From assembly GCF_047149785.1 (NCBI RefSeq), contig NZ_BAAGBE010000001.1, forward strand, positions 310,001 through 374,000: 64,000 nucleotides of DNA, in the 5' to 3' direction. This document shows positions 15,345 to 23,069 of the stretch, piece after piece. The position numbers and the translations under genes are program-made. Under the pieces are notes generated by a model. It did not search any database, was not told the origin of the DNA, and was given only the letters and a program-made list of their open reading frames with translations. How positions within the stretch are numbered: position 1 is the stretch's first letter; every line of letters begins with the position of its first letter. Origin of the DNA: Nitrobacter sp047149785 (lineage in GTDB: Bacteria; Pseudomonadota; Alphaproteobacteria; Rhizobiales; Xanthobacteraceae).

Positions 15345-16351
15345 CCGATCCGCGTCTTCAGTTGTCCGATCACGTCGGAAATGGTGCGGCCTTCGGCGCG
15401 GGCCGAGAACGTCAGCGCCATGCGATGTTTCAGCACCGGCTCGGCCAGGTCGAGCACGTCGTCGATCGAGGGCGCAAGACGTCCGTCGAGCAGCGCGCGG
15501 GCGCGCACCGCGAGCATCAGCGACTGGCTGGCGCGCGGACCCGGTCCCCAGGCGATCAGTTTTCCGGCATCGCCGCTTTCCGGACCCGGGCGGGCGGAAC
15601 GCACCAGCGACAGGATCGCTTCGACCACGCTGTCGCCGACCGGCAGCCGCCGCACCAGCCGCTGCGCGGCGAGAACGACATCGGCGTTCATCGCGGCCTT
15701 CGCCAGGGTTTCCTCGGCGCCGGTGGTTTCGAACAGGATGCGACGTTCGGCGTCGCGGTCCGGATAGTCGACGTCGATCTCCATCAGGAAGCGGTCGAGT
15801 TGCGCTTCCGGCAGCGGATAGGTGCCTTCCTGCTCCAGCGGATTTTGCGTCGCCAGCACGTGAAAGGGGTTCGGCAGGTCGTGGCGCGCCCCGGCGACGG
15901 TGATGTGCTGCTCCTGCATTGCCTGCAAGAGCGCCGATTGCGTGCGCGGGCTGGCGCGGTTGATCTCGTCGGCCATCAGGAGTTGTGCGAATACCGGTCC
16001 GGCGATGAAACGGAACGAGCGCTTGCCCGCGCTGCTTTCCTCCAGCACCTCGGCGCCGAGGATGTCCGACGGCATCAGGTCCGGCGTAAACTGGACGCGC
16101 CGGGCGTCAAGGCCGAGCGTGACGCCGAGCGTCTCCACGAGTTTGGTCTTGGCGAGGCCGGGAACGCCGATCAGCAGCGCATGACCGCCGGAGAGGATCG
16201 TCACCAGCGTGTTCTCGACGACCTTGTCCTGACCGAAGATCACGGTGGAAATCGCGTCCCGCGCCGCGCGAATTTGCCCGGCGAGCTGTTCGGCCGAGCG
16301 GACGATTACGTCCTCCAGTTTCTCGACGCCCATGTCCGAGTTCGCAGCCAT
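15341..16351 (-). CDS. MoxR family AAA+ ATPase
   Basis: A 336-residue AAA+ ATPase of the MoxR group. Walker A is GVPGLAKT (residues 62-69), Walker B LLMADE (Asp128, Glu129), then the sensor region VLATQNPLEQEGTYPLPEAQLDRFL (near 162-186) typical of MoxR. It is cytoplasmic and believed to act as a chaperone that remodels or inserts cofactors into proteins with vWA domains, supplied here by the two downstream genes. First gene of the operon; the 384 bases upstream separate it from the divergent DUF1285 gene. Confidence 0.92.
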   Translation of the reverse strand: MAANSDMGVEKLEDVIVRSAEQLAGQIRAARDAISTVIFGQDKVVENTLVTILSGGHALLIGVPGLAKTKLVETLGVTLGLDARRVQFTPDLMPSDILGAEVLEESSAGKRSFRFIAGPVFAQLLMADEINRASPRTQSALLQAMQEQHITVAGARHDLPNPFHVLATQNPLEQEGTYPLPEAQLDRFLMEIDVDYPDRDAERRILFETTGAEETLAKAAMNADVVLAAQRLVRRLPVGDSVVEAILSLVRSARPGPESGDAGKLIAWGPGPRASQSLMLAVRARALLDGRLAPSIDDVLDLAEPVLKHRMALTFSARAEGRTISDVIGQLKTRIG

Positions 16352-16735
16352 TCCTCACTCCTTGCGCGCGGCCTGCCGCTTTGCGTCATCATGCCTGTCG
16401 AACATACGCGAGCGCAGTGCATCCTTGGAATTAAACTCTTGCCACAATACCGGATTTTCGAGCCATCGGATCACGAAGCGGCGAGATGTCGTGCCGGTTC
16501 CGGCGGCGGAGCCGCACCTCGTGCCCCGATTTTCGAAGTTGGCCGCGTTCGCTGCGAATGCGGCTCGGCGAAGGTCAAATCCACTTCACTGGCAACCTTA
16601 TGTTTCTGGTATGGTTTGGATTCAGAACTTCGCTTGACCCGTCGGGCGCCGTGAAACGAAATTTCTGAACCACCAGACGAGTGGGCTTGCATCCCTCTTT
16701 GTGCAAGAACAGAGCGACCAAGGTCGGGATAAACC
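16352..16735. other. Divergent intergenic region, MoxR/DUF1285
   Basis: This 384-base stretch must carry both divergent promoters. A gapped inverted repeat is visible around 16608-16672 (TTCTGGT and CAGAA on the left, TTCTGA and ACCAGA on the right). No gene was recognised. Confidence 0.35.
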
Positions 16736-17341
16736 ATGGCGAAGCAAGGGCGATCCGATCACCGGACGCTGGACGGGTTGGCGACCGCAGCGCGTGATGC
16801 CGCAGAACCGCCCGGCAAGGGTCTGCCGCCGGTGCATCTGTGGAATCCGCCGTTTTGCGGCGATCTGGACCTGCGAATCGCCGGCGACGGCACCTGGTTT
16901 TACATGAAAACGCCGATCGGCCGGCCGGCGCTGGTGCGGCTGTTTTCCACGATCCTGAAGCGGGAGGACGGCAAACACTTTCTGGTGACGCCGGTGGAAA
17001 AGGTCGGCATCCGCGTCGATGATGCGCCGTTCGTCGCCGTCGAGATGATCCATGATCGGAACGAGAACGGCCGCCTGTTGCGGTTCCGAACCAACGTCGG
17101 CGACTGGGTATCGTGCGATTCCGGGCATCGGCTGCGCTTCGAGCCCTCGGAGGGGGGCGGATTGAAGCCCTATCTGCACGTCCGGGCCGGCCTCTGGGCG
17201 AAGGTGACGCGGGCGTTGTATTACGATCTTGTTGACATGGGCGAGCAACGAATGATCGATGGACGGATGATGTTCGGGATCGAATCGGGCGGAGAGTTCT
17301 TTGCGATGGCGGATGCGGAGCAGGTGAGGGACGCAGGTTGA
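16736..17341 (+). CDS. DUF1285 family protein
   Basis: A 201-residue protein of the DUF1285 family. Recognisable features are HLWNPPFCGDLDLRIAGDGTWFYMKTPIGR (about residues 35-64), LVRLFSTILKREDGKHFLVTPVEKVGI and DAPFVAVEMIHD. The family has a beta-rich cytoplasmic fold with no proven function. The start ATG at 16736 has GGTCGGGA about eight bases upstream. The stop codon overlaps the TTG start of the CoA-type Nudix gene. It is first of four coupled genes ending with the CCA-adding enzyme. Confidence 0.85.
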   Translation: MAKQGRSDHRTLDGLATAARDAAEPPGKGLPPVHLWNPPFCGDLDLRIAGDGTWFYMKTPIGRPALVRLFSTILKREDGKHFLVTPVEKVGIRVDDAPFVAVEMIHDRNENGRLLRFRTNVGDWVSCDSGHRLRFEPSEGGGLKPYLHVRAGLWAKVTRALYYDLVDMGEQRMIDGRMMFGIESGGEFFAMADAEQVRDAG

Positions 17342-18015
17342 ACGTGCCGGTGGATAAGACGGGTGCCGCGACCACCGGTGACGGCTCCGGAGATTTTTTC
17401 GACCGCGCCCGGACGCGGCTGCGTTTCGACATTCCCGCGGGGTTGACCGACGCCGGCGTCGCTCCGTCGACCGGCGATCAGGACCGCGATTTCATGCTCC
17501 AGGAGATCGCTCGGGACGAGCCGATGCGGGCGGCGGCGGTGCTGATTCCGGTGGTGGCGCGAGATCAGCCGACCGTGTTGCTGACGCGGCGCGCCGCCCA
17601 TCTCAGCGATCACGCCAACGAGATCGCGTTTCCCGGCGGCAAGATCGACGCGGCCGATGCCTCTCCGGTCGATGCCGCGCTGCGGGAGGCATGGGAAGAG
17701 GTCGGCCTTCCCCAGGACTTCGTCGAGCCGATCGGATATCTTGACCTCTACGGCACGAGCGTCGGCTTCCGCATCCTGCCCACGGTGGCGCGGGTGAGGC
17801 CGGGATTTGACCTTCGCCTCAATGCGGGGGAAGTGGAGGAGGCGTTCGAGGTGCCGTTGTCGTTTCTGATGAACCCGGACAATCACAAACAGGGCTGGAA
17901 GCTGTCCCGCGGCAGGATGCGCTCGTTCTACGAGATGCCGTTCGAGGAGCGTTATATCTGGGGCGCCACCGCCGGTATCCTGCGCGTGCTGTATGAGCGA
18001 GTCTATCTCAAATGA
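17338..18015 (+). CDS. CoA pyrophosphatase-type Nudix hydrolase
   Basis: A 225-residue Nudix hydrolase of the type that splits coenzyme A or its derivatives into 3',5'-ADP and phosphopantetheine. Two motifs support this: VLLTRRAAHLSDHANEIAFPGGKID, the CoAse signature LLTxR...L..H.G.IAFPGG, and the Nudix box GGKIDAADASPVDAALREAWEE. The box has Asp where the first Glu is usual, as in many CoAse-type members. The TTG at 17338 overlaps the DUF1285 TGA; a GTG at 17344 is an alternative start. The 3' end overlaps the DUF6111 gene by four bases. Confidence 0.88.
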   Translation: MNVPVDKTGAATTGDGSGDFFDRARTRLRFDIPAGLTDAGVAPSTGDQDRDFMLQEIARDEPMRAAAVLIPVVARDQPTVLLTRRAAHLSDHANEIAFPGGKIDAADASPVDAALREAWEEVGLPQDFVEPIGYLDLYGTSVGFRILPTVARVRPGFDLRLNAGEVEEAFEVPLSFLMNPDNHKQGWKLSRGRMRSFYEMPFEERYIWGATAGILRVLYERVYLK

Positions 18016-18275
18016 TACGTCCGGTTCTTATGGAGATCGGAATCTTCCTGGTTCCGTTCGCGATCTATGCTGCGTATCTGATCGCCAACCGTGTGGACTT
18101 CATGATCGCCGCGTCGTGGCCGGCGCACATCGTCTTGAGGCTCTCGCTTGCCGCGCTGGTACTGGTCGTCGTCAGTTTCATCCTGCTGGCGCATTTCTCG
18201 GGCGCACCGCCTGATTCGACCTACATTCCGGCGCATATGGAGAACGGCAGGCTCGTACCCGGAGCCGAGAGGTGA
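18012..18275 (+). CDS. DUF6111 family small membrane protein
   Basis: An 87-residue protein with two predicted membrane helices (about residues 7-25 and 38-61) followed by a short tail containing PDSTYIPAHMENGRLVPG, the most conserved part of DUF6111 proteins. The function is unknown. It overlaps both neighbours by four bases, placing it between the Nudix and CCA genes in a tightly coupled operon. This order is usual in Bradyrhizobiaceae (from memory). Confidence 0.8.
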   Translation: MIRPVLMEIGIFLVPFAIYAAYLIANRVDFMIAASWPAHIVLRLSLAALVLVVVSFILLAHFSGAPPDSTYIPAHMENGRLVPGAER

Positions 18276-19528
18276 ATACGGTCCGCTCGCTGCGCGAAGC
18301 GAGCTGGCTGAAATCAGGCCCTGCGGCGCGCGTTCTTGCGCTGCTCAATGAAAACGGCGAGGAGGCGCGCGTCGTCGGCGGCGCGGTGCGCAACGCCCTG
18401 ATGGATCTGCCGGTCGGCGAGATCGACATCGCCACCACCGCGCTTCCCGAGGAAGTGGTCCACCGCGCGACCGCCGCCCGCATCAAGAGCATTCCGACCG
18501 GCATCGAGCACGGCACCGTCACCCTGGTCGTCGAGGGCAGACCCTTCGAGATCACGACGCTGCGCGAAGACGTCGAGACCTTCGGTCGCAAGGCCAGGGT
18601 CGCGTTCGGCCGCGACTGGGCGCGCGATGCCGAACGCCGCGATTTCACCATCAACGGCCTGTCGGTCGACAGCGATGGGACGGTCCACGACCATGTCGGC
18701 GGGCTCGACGACATCGCGGCGAGGCGGGTGCGCTTCATCGGCGATCCGGACCGGCGCATCGCCGAGGACTACCTGCGGATCCTGCGGTTCTTCCGCATCC
18801 ACGCCGCCTATGGCGCGGGCGAGCCCGACCGGGCCGGCTATCTCGCCTGCATCCGCGGCCGTGCCGGACTTGCCACGCTGTCGGCCGAACGGTTGCGGGC
18901 GGAGATGCTGAAGCTGCTGGTCGCGGAGGGCGCCGTGGAGGCGGTGATCGCGATGGAGGATGGCGGCCTGCTGCTGGCTGTCCTCGGCGGCGTCGCCTAT
19001 CGCGGGCCGCTCATGGCGATGATCGCCGTGGAGCGTGCGCTGGGGCTCGCGCCGGATCCGGTCCGTCGGCTCGCGGCGCTTGCGGTATCGGTCACCGAAG
19101 ATGCCCGGCGGGTTGCGCAACGGCTGCGACTCTCCAATGCCGAAGCCAAGCAACTGGATTCGATGGGCCATCGCTGGTGGCGTTTGGGCAGCATGGACGA
19201 GGCGACCGCGCGGCGGCGAATCTACCGGCTCGGCGCGCCGCGCTTCTGCAACCGGCTGATGCAGGCGTGGGCCCGCGCGGGCCTCGACGCAGACCCCGCG
19301 CCGTGGCGAAACGTCGCAACCCTGCCGCAGCGCTGGCAGCCGCCGGCGTTTCCGTTGAAGGCGGAGGATTTCATCTCCCGCGGCATAGCGGCAGGTCCGG
19401 CGCTCGGTCATGTCCTGACGATCGCGGAGGATGCCTGGCTGGCGGCGGATTTCCCGCTCGATCCCGCGGAGCTTTCGGCGATCGCGGATCAGACCGTCGC
19501 GCGTTTCACCCGCGATCACCGGCTGTGA
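18272..19528 (+). CDS. cca: CCA-adding tRNA nucleotidyltransferase/poly(A) polymerase family
   Basis: A 418-residue class II nucleotidyltransferase that adds or repairs the 3' CCA of tRNAs. The head domain shows VVGGAVRNALMDLPVGEIDIATTALPEE (about residues 33-60) with the metal-binding Asp pair of DIA, TSxRxD-like TTLREDVET near 96, RRDFTINGL near 126 and RFIGDPDRRIAEDYLRILRFFR near 152-173. The C-terminal body domain is helical. The GTG at 18272 overlaps the DUF6111 stop. The convergent hemF gene ends nine bases downstream. Confidence 0.92.
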   Translation: MNTVRSLREASWLKSGPAARVLALLNENGEEARVVGGAVRNALMDLPVGEIDIATTALPEEVVHRATAARIKSIPTGIEHGTVTLVVEGRPFEITTLREDVETFGRKARVAFGRDWARDAERRDFTINGLSVDSDGTVHDHVGGLDDIAARRVRFIGDPDRRIAEDYLRILRFFRIHAAYGAGEPDRAGYLACIRGRAGLATLSAERLRAEMLKLLVAEGAVEAVIAMEDGGLLLAVLGGVAYRGPLMAMIAVERALGLAPDPVRRLAALAVSVTEDARRVAQRLRLSNAEAKQLDSMGHRWWRLGSMDEATARRRIYRLGAPRFCNRLMQAWARAGLDADPAPWRNVATLPQRWQPPAFPLKAEDFISRGIAAGPALGHVLTIAEDAWLAADFPLDPAELSAIADQTVARFTRDHRL

Positions 19529-19537
19529 GCCCCGCCG

Positions 19538-20422
19538 TCACGGCCACTTCACCTCCGGCGGCATCGAGGACAGGATCGACTCGACGTTGCCGCCGGTTTT
19601 CAGCCCGAAGATGGTGCCGCGGTCGTAAAGCAGGTTGAATTCGGCGTAGCGTCCGCGCCGGATCAACTGCTCCTCGCGATCGGCCGCGGTCCACGGCGTG
19701 TTGAAGTTGCGGCGCACAAGCTCCGGATAGACCTTGAGCAGCGCCCGTCCGACGTCCTGCGTGAAGGCAAGGTCGGCGTCCCAGTCGCCGCTGTCGTGCC
19801 AGTCGTAGAAGATGCCGCCGATTCCGCGCGCCTCCTTGCGGTGCGGCAGATAGAAATACTCGTCGCACCAGGTCTTGTATTTGTCATAGTCCGCCACGGC
19901 GTGGGCATCGCACGCCGCCTTCATCGCGGCGTGGAACGCGACGCTGTCGGTGTCGTCCTGGGCGCGTCGCCGCATCAGCACGGGCGTCAGGTCGCCGCCG
20001 CCGCCGAACCACGCCTTCGTCGTCACCACGAAGCGCGTGTTCATGTGGACGGCGGGGACATGCGGATTGCGCATGTGGGCGATCAGGGAGATGCCCGACG
20101 CCCAGAATTTGGGATCGGCCTCGGCTCCCGGAATCTGCGCGCGAAACTCCGGCGCGAATTCGCCATGCACGGTCGAGCAATGCACGCCGACTTTCTCGAA
20201 CAGCCGTCCGTGCATCATCGACATGACGCCGCCGCCGCCGGGTTCGCCGGTGTGATCGGTGCGCTCCCATTCGGTGCGGACGAAACGCCCGGCGTCGCCC
20301 GGATAAAGCTCGGCCGGCGCATCGTTCTCCAGCTTTTCGAAGGCCGCGCAGATATCGTCGCGCAGTTGTTCGAACCAATTTCGAGCGCGGGACTTGCGGT
20401 CGTCGAGAGAGGAGGTATCCAT
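19538..20422 (-). CDS. hemF: Oxygen-dependent coproporphyrinogen III oxidase
   Basis: Heme biosynthesis enzyme converting coproporphyrinogen III to protoporphyrinogen IX with molecular oxygen. The 294-residue length fits. Motifs include GGGVMSMMHGRLFEKVGVH, AHMRNPHVPAVHMNTR, WFGGGGDLTP, DEYFYLPHRKEARGIGGIFYD and EFNLLYDRGTIFGLKTGG, all diagnostic of HemF. The start ATG at 20422 was chosen because the family begins just before the WFEQLRDDIC segment; the longer frame to 20533 runs into an intergenic repeat. It is in the same orientation as queD but separated by a repeat, so probably transcribed on its own. Confidence 0.93.
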   Translation of the reverse strand: MDTSSLDDRKSRARNWFEQLRDDICAAFEKLENDAPAELYPGDAGRFVRTEWERTDHTGEPGGGGVMSMMHGRLFEKVGVHCSTVHGEFAPEFRAQIPGAEADPKFWASGISLIAHMRNPHVPAVHMNTRFVVTTKAWFGGGGDLTPVLMRRRAQDDTDSVAFHAAMKAACDAHAVADYDKYKTWCDEYFYLPHRKEARGIGGIFYDWHDSGDWDADLAFTQDVGRALLKVYPELVRRNFNTPWTAADREEQLIRRGRYAEFNLLYDRGTIFGLKTGGNVESILSSMPPEVKWP

Positions 20423-20471
20423 ACCCGGTTCCTGGCAAATGCGTGTGGTAGGAAAGGTCGGTGGTCTACGG

Positions 20472-20575
20472 TCGTCATACGCCGCGAAGGCGGAGTACCC
20501 GGTACTCCCTGTCGACTCTGACTTCCCTCGCATCTTTTCGATTTACTGGATCGTCCGCTTTCGCGGACGATGACG
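20472..20575. repeat. Intergenic repeat, CCGCGAAGGCGG type (copy 1)
   Basis: A roughly 104-base element with a small stem CCGCGAAGGCGG at one end (CGTCATAC...GGAGTA) and a larger stem GTCCGCTTTCGCGGAC at the other (CTGGATC...GATGACG). A second copy with the same two ends and an unrelated middle lies at 40851-40954. Confidence 0.75.
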
Positions 20576-20623
20576 CTCGATTTTCAGCACGGCTTCCTTT
20601 GCGCTTTGAGGTGACAGACTCGA

Positions 20624-20989
20624 TCATTCCTGCGGTCCGAAATAAGTGCAGCTTTCGCCGCAACTGTCACGATGCACGCTGACGCGTGTCACATGGCCCG
20701 CGTGCTGGACATGGCCCCAGACGAAGCGCGCCAGGTTCTCCAGCGTCGGCGGGCCCAACCCCTCGACGTCGTTGAGCAGCTTATGATCGAGCTTGTTGCG
20801 GACCTCGTCCATGCCGCGCGCGAGCAGCCCGAGATCGAGCACCATGCCGGTTGCGGGGTCGGGCGTGCCGCGGACGCTCACCTCGGCGCGGAAGGAATGG
20901 CCGTGGATTTCCATGCTCGCGTTTCCCAACGTCGTTCCGGGCAGCGAATGCGCGGCCTCGAAGCGGAACGATTTCGTCAACTCCCACAT
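20624..20989 (-). CDS. queD: 6-carboxytetrahydropterin synthase QueD
   Basis: A 121-residue enzyme of the 6-pyruvoyltetrahydropterin synthase fold, the second step of queuosine/7-deazaguanine biosynthesis. MWELTKSFRFEAAHSL supplies the first zinc His (AAHSL), and MEIHGHSFRAEVSV the second and third (HGHS). DHKLLND and PTLENLARFVW are the conserved PTPS motifs. The C-terminus has HRDSCGESCTYFG. The catalytic Cys usual near position 27 in the QueD subgroup is not obvious. queE lies upstream on the same strand after 213 bases, supporting the queuosine assignment. Confidence 0.88.
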   Translation of the reverse strand: MWELTKSFRFEAAHSLPGTTLGNASMEIHGHSFRAEVSVRGTPDPATGMVLDLGLLARGMDEVRNKLDHKLLNDVEGLGPPTLENLARFVWGHVQHAGHVTRVSVHRDSCGESCTYFGPQE

Positions 20990-21202
20990 TCGTCAAACCT
21001 GCTCCTGACAACCTGTCCCGGGCGCGAGGCGGCATTCTCGATGCCGCTTCGCAGAACCGGGATCGTTCCAAGCGCTCCCTTCATGACGGCCCCGGATCAG
21101 CAGCGCGCCGCGCCGCTGTTGGCGGCGTGATGCGCTGCGTCCGGGGCACCGACGGAGTCGCTCCCGTGTGCGCAATGTTGATGGCGCCGCTCGATTCCAT
21201 CT

Positions 21203-21835
21203 TTACCTTATTCCCAGCGTCTTGTGCGTCTGCAGGCTGAGCCGCCACTGCGGATGCCGCAGGCAGTAGTCGATGGCGCGCGCGGTGTTGTCGGCCGCGT
21301 CCGGCCCGTCCATCGGCTGCAACGAGAACCGCTCGAAGGCGAGGTTCGCGAAGTCCTCGGGCCGGGCGTCCGCCTGCGGATAGACCAGCTTGAGTTCCTG
21401 CCCCCTGGTGATGCGCAGATCGGCGCCGGCCTTGGGACTGACGCACAGCCAGTCGATGCCGTCGGGCGGCGCGAGGGTGCCGTTGGTCTCGATGCCGATC
21501 TCGAAGCCGCGGGCGTGCAGCGCGTCCACCAATGCCTTGTCCACCTGCAACAACGGCTCTCCTCCCGTCAACACCGTGTAGCGCCGGGCGGCCGGGCTGG
21601 CCCATTGCGCCGCGACGCTATCGGCGAGCGCTTCGGCGGTGGCGTAGCGCCCGCCCAGCGTCCCATCCGTGCCCACGAAATCCGTGTCGCAGAACCGGCA
21701 GATGGCTGAAGCGCGGTCTTCCTCGCGCCCGCTCCACAGGTTGCAGCCCGCGAAGCGACAAAATACCGCAGCCCGGCCCGCATGGGCGCCTTCGCCCTGC
21801 AGGGTCAGAAAAATCTCTTTGACCGCGTAGCTCAC
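21203..21835 (-). CDS. queE: 7-carboxy-7-deazaguanine synthase QueE
   Basis: A 210-residue radical SAM enzyme that converts 6-carboxytetrahydropterin to 7-carboxy-7-deazaguanine. It starts at GTG 21835 (SYAVKEIFLTLQGEGAHAG). The [4Fe-4S] cysteines lie in the variant CX14CX2C pattern (GCNLW...ICRFCDTDF), known for proteobacterial QueE proteins. VLTGGEPLLQVD and IGIETNGT are the SAM-binding elements. The GTG overlaps the TGA of trmL (21832-21834), so the two are cotranslated. With queD downstream, this forms a partial queuosine cluster; queC and queF are not in the window. Confidence 0.92.
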   Translation of the reverse strand: MSYAVKEIFLTLQGEGAHAGRAAVFCRFAGCNLWSGREEDRASAICRFCDTDFVGTDGTLGGRYATAEALADSVAAQWASPAARRYTVLTGGEPLLQVDKALVDALHARGFEIGIETNGTLAPPDGIDWLCVSPKAGADLRITRGQELKLVYPQADARPEDFANLAFERFSLQPMDGPDAADNTARAIDYCLRHPQWRLSLQTHKTLGIR

Positions 21836-22302
21836 GAAACCCTTTCCGGGATGGCCAACCCTGTCTGCCGCAGGGCCTCGCCCACCGCCATGGCGGCCGC
21901 CACCGCGACGTTCAGCGACCGTAATCCGGACCTTACAGGTATCACCAGACGCGCATCCGCGGCGTCGGCGACGGCGTCCGGGACGCCTGCGCTTTCGCGG
22001 CCGAACAACAGGATATCGGTATCCATATACTGATAATTGAGATAGGGCAGGGCGCCCTTGGTCGTGAAAAGCACCAGCCGCCCGCCGTTTCCGGTACGCC
22101 ACTCCTGAAATTTCGGCCAGGAATCGTGCCGCACGATGGCGACCTGATCGAGATAGTCCATTCCCGCCCGGCGGAAATGGCGGTCCGAGACCGGAAAGCC
22201 GGCCGGCTCGATGATATGGGCTTCGATATCGAGACAGGCGCACAGGCGCAGGATCGTCCCGGTGTTCTGGGGGATATCGGGTTGAAAAAGCGCGATCCGC
22301 AT
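21832..22302 (-). CDS. trmL: tRNA (cytidine(34)-2'-O)-methyltransferase TrmL
   Basis: A 156-residue SPOUT-class methyltransferase that 2'-O-methylates the wobble base of tRNA-Leu. MRIALFQPDIPQNTGTILRLCACLD is the signature N-terminus; LLFGRESAGVP and IPVRSGLRSLNVAVAAAMAVGEALRQ form the knotted SAM-binding region. The ATG at 22302 was chosen over 22320 because GAGGG precedes it at good spacing and the family begins MRIALF. It is cotranslated with queE, so two anticodon-loop modification functions are linked. Confidence 0.92.
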   Translation of the reverse strand: MRIALFQPDIPQNTGTILRLCACLDIEAHIIEPAGFPVSDRHFRRAGMDYLDQVAIVRHDSWPKFQEWRTGNGGRLVLFTTKGALPYLNYQYMDTDILLFGRESAGVPDAVADAADARLVIPVRSGLRSLNVAVAAAMAVGEALRQTGLAIPERVS

Positions 22303-22490
22303 CACCCTCGGGGCTTTCATGATGTGACTTCGCGGCAGCCGGCGGTCCGATGCACTGCAGTAATGTGACCGACAGCGCACTTGCGCTCACTCGGCGACGA
22401 TGCCAATAGAACGGCCGCTCGCAAGATGCATCCCTGGAGTGGTTACACCAATAGCAACAAGCCGGCAGCGGAAAAAAGGGGGTTGGAATC

Positions 22491-23018
22491 GTGACGACAT
22501 CGTCTTCGGCAGGACAGAGCCGCCGTGATTTCCTTTTCGTAGCGACCGGCGCCGTCGCTGCCGTTGGGGCGGCTGCCGCGGCGTGGCCGCTGGTGGCCCA
22601 ATTGAACCCGGATGCGTCCACGGTCGCCGCCGGCGCGCCCATCGAGGTCGATCTCTCCCCGATCGCCGACGGGCAGGACATCAAGGTGTTCTGGCGCGGC
22701 AAGCCGATTTACATCATGCACCGCACCGCCAAGCAGATTAAGGAAGCGCAGTCGGTCAACGTGTCGAGCCTGCCCGATCCGCAGCCGGATTCGGCCCGCG
22801 TCAAGGAGGGCCATGACCAGTGGCTCGTCGTGATCGGCATCTGCACCCATCTCGGCTGCATCCCGATCGCGCATGAAGGCAATTACGACGGATTTTTCTG
22901 TCCGTGCCACGGTTCGCAGTACGATTCCTCGGGCCGCATCCGGCAGGGGCCGGCTCCGCTCAATCTCGCCATTCCGCCCTACGCCTTCGTGTCCGACAGC
23001 AAGATCAAGATCGGATAA
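22491..23018 (+). CDS. petA: Ubiquinol-cytochrome c reductase Rieske iron-sulfur subunit
   Basis: The [2Fe-2S] subunit of the cytochrome bc1 complex in the cytoplasmic membrane. It has 175 residues. A Tat-type N-terminus (QSRRDFLFVATG, residues 9-20) leads into one membrane anchor (about 15-36). Cluster ligands are Cys118 and His120 in CTHLGC and Cys137 and His140 in CPCHGS; Cys123 and Cys139 form the stabilising disulfide. The start is GTG at 22491. The fused cytochrome b/c1 gene follows after 51 bases, matching the fbcF-fbcH order of Bradyrhizobium. Confidence 0.96.
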   Translation: MTTSSSAGQSRRDFLFVATGAVAAVGAAAAAWPLVAQLNPDASTVAAGAPIEVDLSPIADGQDIKVFWRGKPIYIMHRTAKQIKEAQSVNVSSLPDPQPDSARVKEGHDQWLVVIGICTHLGCIPIAHEGNYDGFFCPCHGSQYDSSGRIRQGPAPLNLAIPPYAFVSDSKIKIG

Positions 23019-23069
23019 GGCCGAAAAGACCCGAACCGAACGCGTCGTTTCATTCCTCAGGATCGCATC

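Noticed and set aside
20990..21202. A possible preQ1-type riboswitch between queE and queD
   Set aside because: The 213 bases show no compact preQ1 aptamer pattern, and control would be expected upstream of the first gene instead.
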